Assembly: GCA_947177005.1 (NCBI GenBank)
Contig: CAMWSZ010000122.1
Span: forward strand, 1 to 7,929
Direction: 5' to 3'
DNA from: an uncultured Clostridia bacterium
GTDB lineage: Bacteria > Bacillota > Clostridia > Oscillospirales > Oscillospiraceae
Length of the DNA stretch: 7,929 nt
Both the position numbers and the translations under genes were made by a program. This document shows, piece by piece, positions 4,671-7,929 of this stretch; positions within the stretch are counted from its first letter, which is position 1; each line of letters opens with the position of its first letter. Under the pieces are notes generated by a model. It did not search any database and was not told the DNA's origin. It worked only from the letters and a program-made list of their open reading frames with translations.

Positions 4671-5477
4671 ATGAGAACAGCATTATCAATCGCAGGCTCC
4701 GACAGCTGCGGAGGCGCCGGGATTCAGGCCGATTTAAAGACAATGACCATGAATGGTGTTTACGCCATGAGCGCGGTAACAGCGCTGACGGCTCAGAACA
4801 CGACCGGCGTTACAGGGATACAGGAGTCCGCACCGGAATTTCTCCGGCAGCAGCTGGACGCGGTATTCACGGATATTTTCCCGGATGCCGTTAAAATCGG
4901 AATGGTATCCTCCGCCGGATTGATTGGAGTGATTGCGGAACGCCTGACATACTATCACGCCCGGAACGTCGTGGTAGACCCGGTCATGGCAGCGACAAGC
5001 GGCTCGCGGCTGATGAAAACGGACGCGGTTTCTGCACTGGTGCGGGAACTGCTTCCGTTAGCAACGGTCATCACGCCGAATATTTCGGAAGCGGAGATCT
5101 TGTCCGGCCTGGAGATTCACAGGGAGGCGGATATGGTCCGGGCCGCGGAGAAGATCAGCGGCGACGGCGGCTGTGCGGTGCTGCTGAAGGGCGGGCACAG
5201 CGTCAGCGACGCCAACGACCTGCTCTGTTATGCAGGAAACATCCGATGGTTTCACGGGAAACGTATCCAAAATCCAAACACCCACGGCACCGGATGTACA
5301 CTCTCGTCCGCGATTGCGTCGAATCTGGCAAAGGGCTTTTCGCTGGAGGAGTCCGTGGAACGGGCGAAAGCGTATATTTCTGACGCTCTGTCTGCGATGC
5401 TGGATCTGGGAAAGGGTTCCGGCCCGATGAACCACGCCTTTGCCTTACAGGGCGTGTATGGGGAGGAGCGGACATGA
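4671..5477 (+). CDS. thiD: Hydroxymethylpyrimidine / phosphomethylpyrimidine kinase ThiD
   Basis: A 268-residue cytoplasmic ribokinase-fold enzyme that phosphorylates HMP and then HMP-P to HMP-PP, the pyrimidine substrate of ThiE. Blocks are A-G-S-D-S-C-G-G-A-G-I-Q-A-D-L-K-T (residues 8-24), V-V-V-D-P-V-M-A near residue 104, I-T-P-N-I-S-E-A-E, L-L-K-G-G-H, and H-G-T-G-C-T-L-S-S-A with Cys209 in the anion-hole loop. Length is standard and there is no fused ThiE or TenA domain. I place the start at ATG 4671, with AAAGGAG (4656-4662) 8 nt upstream; the frame stays open to 4410, but that part overlaps the HAD gene and carries no family motif. It overlaps cytX by 4 bp (ATGA). A degenerate parS-like sequence lies at 5248-5263. 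Confidence 0.96.
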   Translation: MRTALSIAGSDSCGGAGIQADLKTMTMNGVYAMSAVTALTAQNTTGVTGIQESAPEFLRQQLDAVFTDIFPDAVKIGMVSSAGLIGVIAERLTYYHARNVVVDPVMAATSGSRLMKTDAVSALVRELLPLATVITPNISEAEILSGLEIHREADMVRAAEKISGDGGCAVLLKGGHSVSDANDLLCYAGNIRWFHGKRIQNPNTHGTGCTLSSAIASNLAKGFSLEESVERAKAYISDALSAMLDLGKGSGPMNHAFALQGVYGEERT

Positions 5478-6652
5478 AGGCCGGCAACCGTACCTCTACC
5501 TTTGAAAACGGTCTGATCTGGTTTGGGGCGGGCGTGTCGATAGCCGAGATTCTGACCGGTACATATCTTGCGCCGCTTGGTTTCGGAAAGGGACTGCTGG
5601 CGGTCCTGCTGGGGCATGTCACCGGCTGCGGAATGCTGTTTTTTGCGGGACTGATTGGCGGTCATACGCGCCGGAGCGCAATGGAGACCGTGAAAATGAG
5701 CTTTGGGCAGAAAGGGAGCCTGCTGTTTTCTGTCCTGAATGTATTGCAGCTTGCAGGCTGGACCGCCATTATGATTTATGACGGTGCGCTGGCGGCCAAC
5801 AGCATTTTTGAGACAGGCGCGTGGCTGTGGTGTTTGATCACCGGCGGCTTAATTGTACTGTGGATTTTGATTGGCATTCAGAATCTTGGCCGGATCAATA
5901 CGATTGCAATGGCGGCCCTGCTTATTCTGACAGTTATCCTGAGCTTTACGATTTTCAGCGGGAATGGCGTACAAAGCATTTCCGGTGAGGGGATGACCTT
6001 CGGGGCGGCAGTAGAGCTGTCGGTGGCAATGCCGCTGTCGTGGCTGCCGCTTATCAGCGACTATACCCGTGAAGCACAGAAACCGTTTCAGGCTACAGCC
6101 GTCAGCGCGGCTGTGTACGGACTGGTCAGCAGCTGGATGTATGTGATCGGTCTGGGCGCGGCGATTTTCACCGGGGAATCGGATATCGCACAGATCATGG
6201 TCAAGGCGGGTTTGGGCGCGGCCGGTCTGCTGATTATCGTATTCTCCACCGTGACCACAACGTTTCTGGACGCCTGGTCCGCCGGGATCTCCAGCGAATC
6301 CATTGCCGCCGGGATTGACGGGAAACTGATGGCCATTGGTGCCGCGGTTCTCGGCACGGTTGGGGCGGTATTTCTGCCCCTGGAGGATATTACAGATTTT
6401 CTCTATCTCATTGGCTCTGTATTTGCACCGATGATTGCGATACAGGCCGCGGATTTCTTTGTACTGCATCAGGACAGCAGCGGAAGGACGGTCAACATAC
6501 GGAATCTGGTCATCTGGCTGCTGGGCTTTATTCTGTACCGGCTATTGATGCGGGTTGATATTATCGTTGGCAATACGCTGCCGGACATGCTTCTAACCAT
6601 GCTGCTGTGTGTGATTGCGGACAGGATCAAATCCAAAACCGCTGTACTGTAA
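5474..6652 (+). CDS. cytX: CytX, predicted hydroxymethylpyrimidine permease (NCS1 family)
   Basis: A 392-residue integral membrane protein with roughly ten to twelve hydrophobic segments spread over the full length. It opens with N-R-T-S-T-F-E-N-G-L-I-W-F-G-A-G-V-S-I-A-E, the pattern of the CytX branch of the nucleobase:cation symporter-1 family (relatives of cytosine and thiamin permeases). The A-M-P-L-S-W-L-P-L-I-S-D-Y-T segment near residue 184 is also typical. CytX genes commonly sit under TPP riboswitches and are predicted to import HMP for ThiD, the gene just upstream; substrate specificity here is inferred from family and context. ATG 5474 overlaps the thiD stop (ATGA) with GGAGGAG about 6 nt upstream. 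It is the last gene of the operon, and a terminator begins 13 nt after its stop. Confidence 0.92.
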   Translation: MKAGNRTSTFENGLIWFGAGVSIAEILTGTYLAPLGFGKGLLAVLLGHVTGCGMLFFAGLIGGHTRRSAMETVKMSFGQKGSLLFSVLNVLQLAGWTAIMIYDGALAANSIFETGAWLWCLITGGLIVLWILIGIQNLGRINTIAMAALLILTVILSFTIFSGNGVQSISGEGMTFGAAVELSVAMPLSWLPLISDYTREAQKPFQATAVSAAVYGLVSSWMYVIGLGAAIFTGESDIAQIMVKAGLGAAGLLIIVFSTVTTTFLDAWSAGISSESIAAGIDGKLMAIGAAVLGTVGAVFLPLEDITDFLYLIGSVFAPMIAIQAADFFVLHQDSSGRTVNIRNLVIWLLGFILYRLLMRVDIIVGNTLPDMLLTMLLCVIADRIKSKTAVL

Positions 6653-6662
6653 GTGTAAGAGC

Positions 6663-6700
6663 AAAAAATACCCGCCCCCAAAAAGGGGACGGGTATTTTG
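6663..6700. terminator. Bidirectional intrinsic terminator between cytX and the ferredoxin gene
   Basis: AAAATACCCG (6665-6674) pairs with CGGGTATTTT (6690-6699). After one C-A mismatch, CCCC (6676-6679) pairs with GGGG (6685-6688) around an AAAAA loop. The T run is TTTT on the plus strand (cytX end) and TTTTTT on the minus strand (ferredoxin end), so it can serve both convergent units, better for the ferredoxin. Confidence 0.85.
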
Positions 6701-6711
6701 CCTATGTAGGG

Positions 6712-6882
6712 TTACGCCTCTACGATAGCTTCGGCAGGGCAGTTTGCCGCGCAGGCGCCGCAGTCCACACAGGTGTCAGCGTCGATGACATACTGGGAAT
6801 CGCCCTCGGAAATCGCCTCAACGGGGCAATTCTCGACGCAGGTACCACAGCTGACGCAGGCATCAGTAATCTTGTGAGCCAT
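6712..6882 (-). CDS. 2[4Fe-4S] clostridial-type ferredoxin
   Basis: A 56-residue cytoplasmic electron carrier. Two C-x2-C-x2-C-x3-C-P motifs are complete: Cys 9, 12, 15, 19 and Cys 38, 41, 44, 48. The two halves are clearly homologous (C-V-S-C-G-T-C-V-E-N-C-P-V-E-A-I and C-V-D-C-G-A-C-A-A-N-C-P-A-E-A-I), as in clostridial 8-Fe ferredoxins, and the protein is acidic as expected. Such ferredoxins carry low-potential electrons for pyruvate:ferredoxin oxidoreductase, hydrogenase and Rnf-type systems. The specific partners cannot be read here. ATG at 6882 has GGGAGG (6893-6898, minus strand) 10 nt upstream. It is monocistronic, convergent with cytX, with its own promoter and terminator. Confidence 0.97.
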   Translation of the reverse strand: MAHKITDACVSCGTCVENCPVEAISEGDSQYVIDADTCVDCGACAANCPAEAIVEA

Positions 6883-7008
6883 ACTTGTTTTACCTCCCTA
6901 TAGAATGGTAGCTATATTGTAACATGAAAACAAAAAAAAGCAAGGGCAAAATGAAAACAAGAGAGGGAAAATCTGTGAATTTTTTTAAATGGTCCAGCCG
7001 GGGGGGCG
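6883..7008. other. Intergenic region between the DUF819 and ferredoxin genes
   Basis: This stretch holds the ferredoxin ribosome binding site and promoter on the minus strand, poly-A/T runs, and a G-run (seven G at 7000-7006) near the DUF819 stop. I see no hairpin terminator for the DUF819 gene and no small ORF. Confidence 0.5.
6916..6943 (-). promoter_or_regulatory. SigA-type promoter of the ferredoxin gene
   Basis: On the minus strand, TTGCTT (6938-6943) and TACAAT (6916-6921) are separated by a 16-bp, T-rich spacer. Transcription would start near 6909, giving a leader of about 27 nt. The leader contains a short TATAG/CTATA inverted repeat (6900-6917 region) that overlaps the promoter edge. 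Confidence 0.7.
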
Positions 7009-7929
7009 TCAGGCATGAAGGAGGATGCCCACGACGGTGCCCGCATAGTTGCCGATGACGTATCCGAGGACGCCTACCAGCATAGCGGGCGCGGCCAGCT
7101 TTGTCCAGCCCTGGGAGATCGCCATACCGGCGGCGGTAGTCGGGCCGCCGATGTTGGCGTTGGAAGCGATGATCGCGTCCTCCAGATCAAACCGCAGCAG
7201 CTTCGCGCCAATGAAACAGAAAAGCATGTTTGCCACCACCATAATAAAGGTCAGCGCCAGAAACAGCGGCGATTTGGTCAGGACGGTGTAAATATTGGCA
7301 GGCACGCCGATGACAAACAGGAACAGGTAGATAAAATAAGTGCCGGTTTCCTGCGAGCCGTGCAGGTTTTCCACCTGCCTGTCCAGGAAGGTGGCAACAA
7401 GAATAGAGATTGTGGTGATCCACACATACTGACTGCCAAAAAATTTCCCCACAAAATCCAATAAGACAGCCCGGAAGCTGCCGGGCACTTCGGACAGGGC
7501 CAGCGGACTGAACAGGGAAGCGATGCAGTCGGAGGCCAGAACAACGAGCAGGGAATACGCGAGGTTGAAGGCAATGTCTTTCAGGGAGATCTCTTTTCTG
7601 CGCCAAAAGGCGGCGGCCTGGGTTTGGGCGTCCTGCTGACTCTGTTCCGCCTCCGTGATATGAGGGTGAGGGAAACGGCTGCGGAAGAACCGCATACCGG
7701 CAAAAGCGACAAGGACAAAGAAATACAGGGCCATGAGGAAATTATCGGCAACAATGGCAGCGGCGGCCACATCTGTACCGTTCAGCCCGTGCTGCACCGC
7801 CATAGCGGAGAGATTGACGCTGCCGCCAATATAGGACCCGGGGATCAGGGAGGTCTCGGCGGCCTGCGCCCTCACGCTGCCGCCAGAGGCCGGAGGGGCG
7901 TCCCGCAGCAGGAAGAACGCCAGAGACGG
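7009..7929 (-). CDS. DUF819 family multi-pass membrane protein (YjcL-like), C-terminal 306 residues; enters from right edge
   Basis: The frame is open from the right edge to TGA at 7009-7011; the N-terminus and start lie outside the window. About six hydrophobic segments are visible. Two similar family blocks stand out: G-S-Y-I-G-G-S-V-N-L near the start of the visible part, and S-N-A-N-I-G-G-P-T-T-A-A-G-M-A near the end. They are characteristic of DUF819, a family typified by Bacillus subtilis YjcL. The two glycine-rich blocks suggest an internal repeat like those of inverted-topology secondary transporters; this is inference, and the substrate is unknown. A charged, Q-rich cytoplasmic stretch separates the second and third helices. 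No clear terminator follows its stop, so read-through toward the ferredoxin gene 126 bp downstream is possible. Confidence 0.85.
   Translation of the reverse strand, partial: PSLAFFLLRDAPPASGGSVRAQAAETSLIPGSYIGGSVNLSAMAVQHGLNGTDVAAAAIVADNFLMALYFFVLVAFAGMRFFRSRFPHPHITEAEQSQQDAQTQAAAFWRRKEISLKDIAFNLAYSLLVVLASDCIASLFSPLALSEVPGSFRAVLLDFVGKFFGSQYVWITTISILVATFLDRQVENLHGSQETGTYFIYLFLFVIGVPANIYTVLTKSPLFLALTFIMVVANMLFCFIGAKLLRFDLEDAIIASNANIGGPTTAAGMAISQGWTKLAAPAMLVGVLGYVIGNYAGTVVGILLHA

Noticed and set aside
6607..6903. Plus-strand open frame across the cytX end and ferredoxin gene
   Set aside because: It runs through the bidirectional terminator and is antisense to a ferredoxin with all eight cluster cysteines.
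7015..7464. Plus-strand open frame opposite the DUF819 gene
   Set aside because: It is antisense to a clear membrane-protein family; the translation is hydrophilic, rich in H, Q and D, with no motif.

Overview
The window looks like a chromosomal segment from a low-to-mid GC Gram-positive anaerobe of the class Clostridia, probably a gut Oscillospiraceae/Ruminococcaceae-type organism. This rests on strong AGGAGG ribosome binding sites, SigA-like promoters with 16-bp spacers, an 8-Fe clostridial-type ferredoxin, a zapA/peptidase-U32 pair, a DUF819 membrane protein and a ThiW/CytX thiamin-precursor salvage operon. The species call is inference.

Left part (1-1270, minus strand): a two-gene unit, zapA followed with no gap by a U32-family gene that runs off the left edge. 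Upstream of zapA are two stacked promoter candidates. Two 9-bp direct repeats, spaced exactly 10 bp apart, lie just upstream of the proximal -35.

Non-coding centre (1159-1929, about 770 bp): zapA promoters, then a stretch with an inverted repeat and a strong hairpin terminator but no gene (possible small RNA). Next come the thi promoter, a TPP riboswitch with a readable antiterminator and terminator, and a further 220-nt leader of unknown function that contains a long hairpin just before the first ribosome binding site.

Centre (1930-6652, plus strand): one tightly packed operon, thiW - thiM - thiE - HAD phosphatase - thiD - cytX. ThiW and CytX are the presumed importers of the thiazole alcohol and of hydroxymethylpyrimidine. 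ThiM and ThiD phosphorylate these precursors and ThiE joins them into thiamin monophosphate (TMP). No thiC, thiG or thiL lies here, so the operon reads as salvage-only; the HAD enzyme may act on TMP or another thiamin-pathway phosphate. TPP shuts the operon off by premature termination.

Embedded in the thiE coding sequence is an exact 16-bp match to the bacterial chromosomal parS centromere site (TGTTTCACGTGAAACA). This is not expected from the operon's function and suggests that the locus lies in the origin-proximal domain loaded by ParB. It is the most notable observation in the window.

Right part (6663-7929): a bidirectional terminator separates cytX from a convergent small 2[4Fe-4S] ferredoxin gene with its own promoter. 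Beyond it is the C-terminal part of a DUF819 multi-pass membrane protein, which enters from the right edge on the minus strand. I see no mobile elements, CRISPR arrays, tRNA or rRNA genes.
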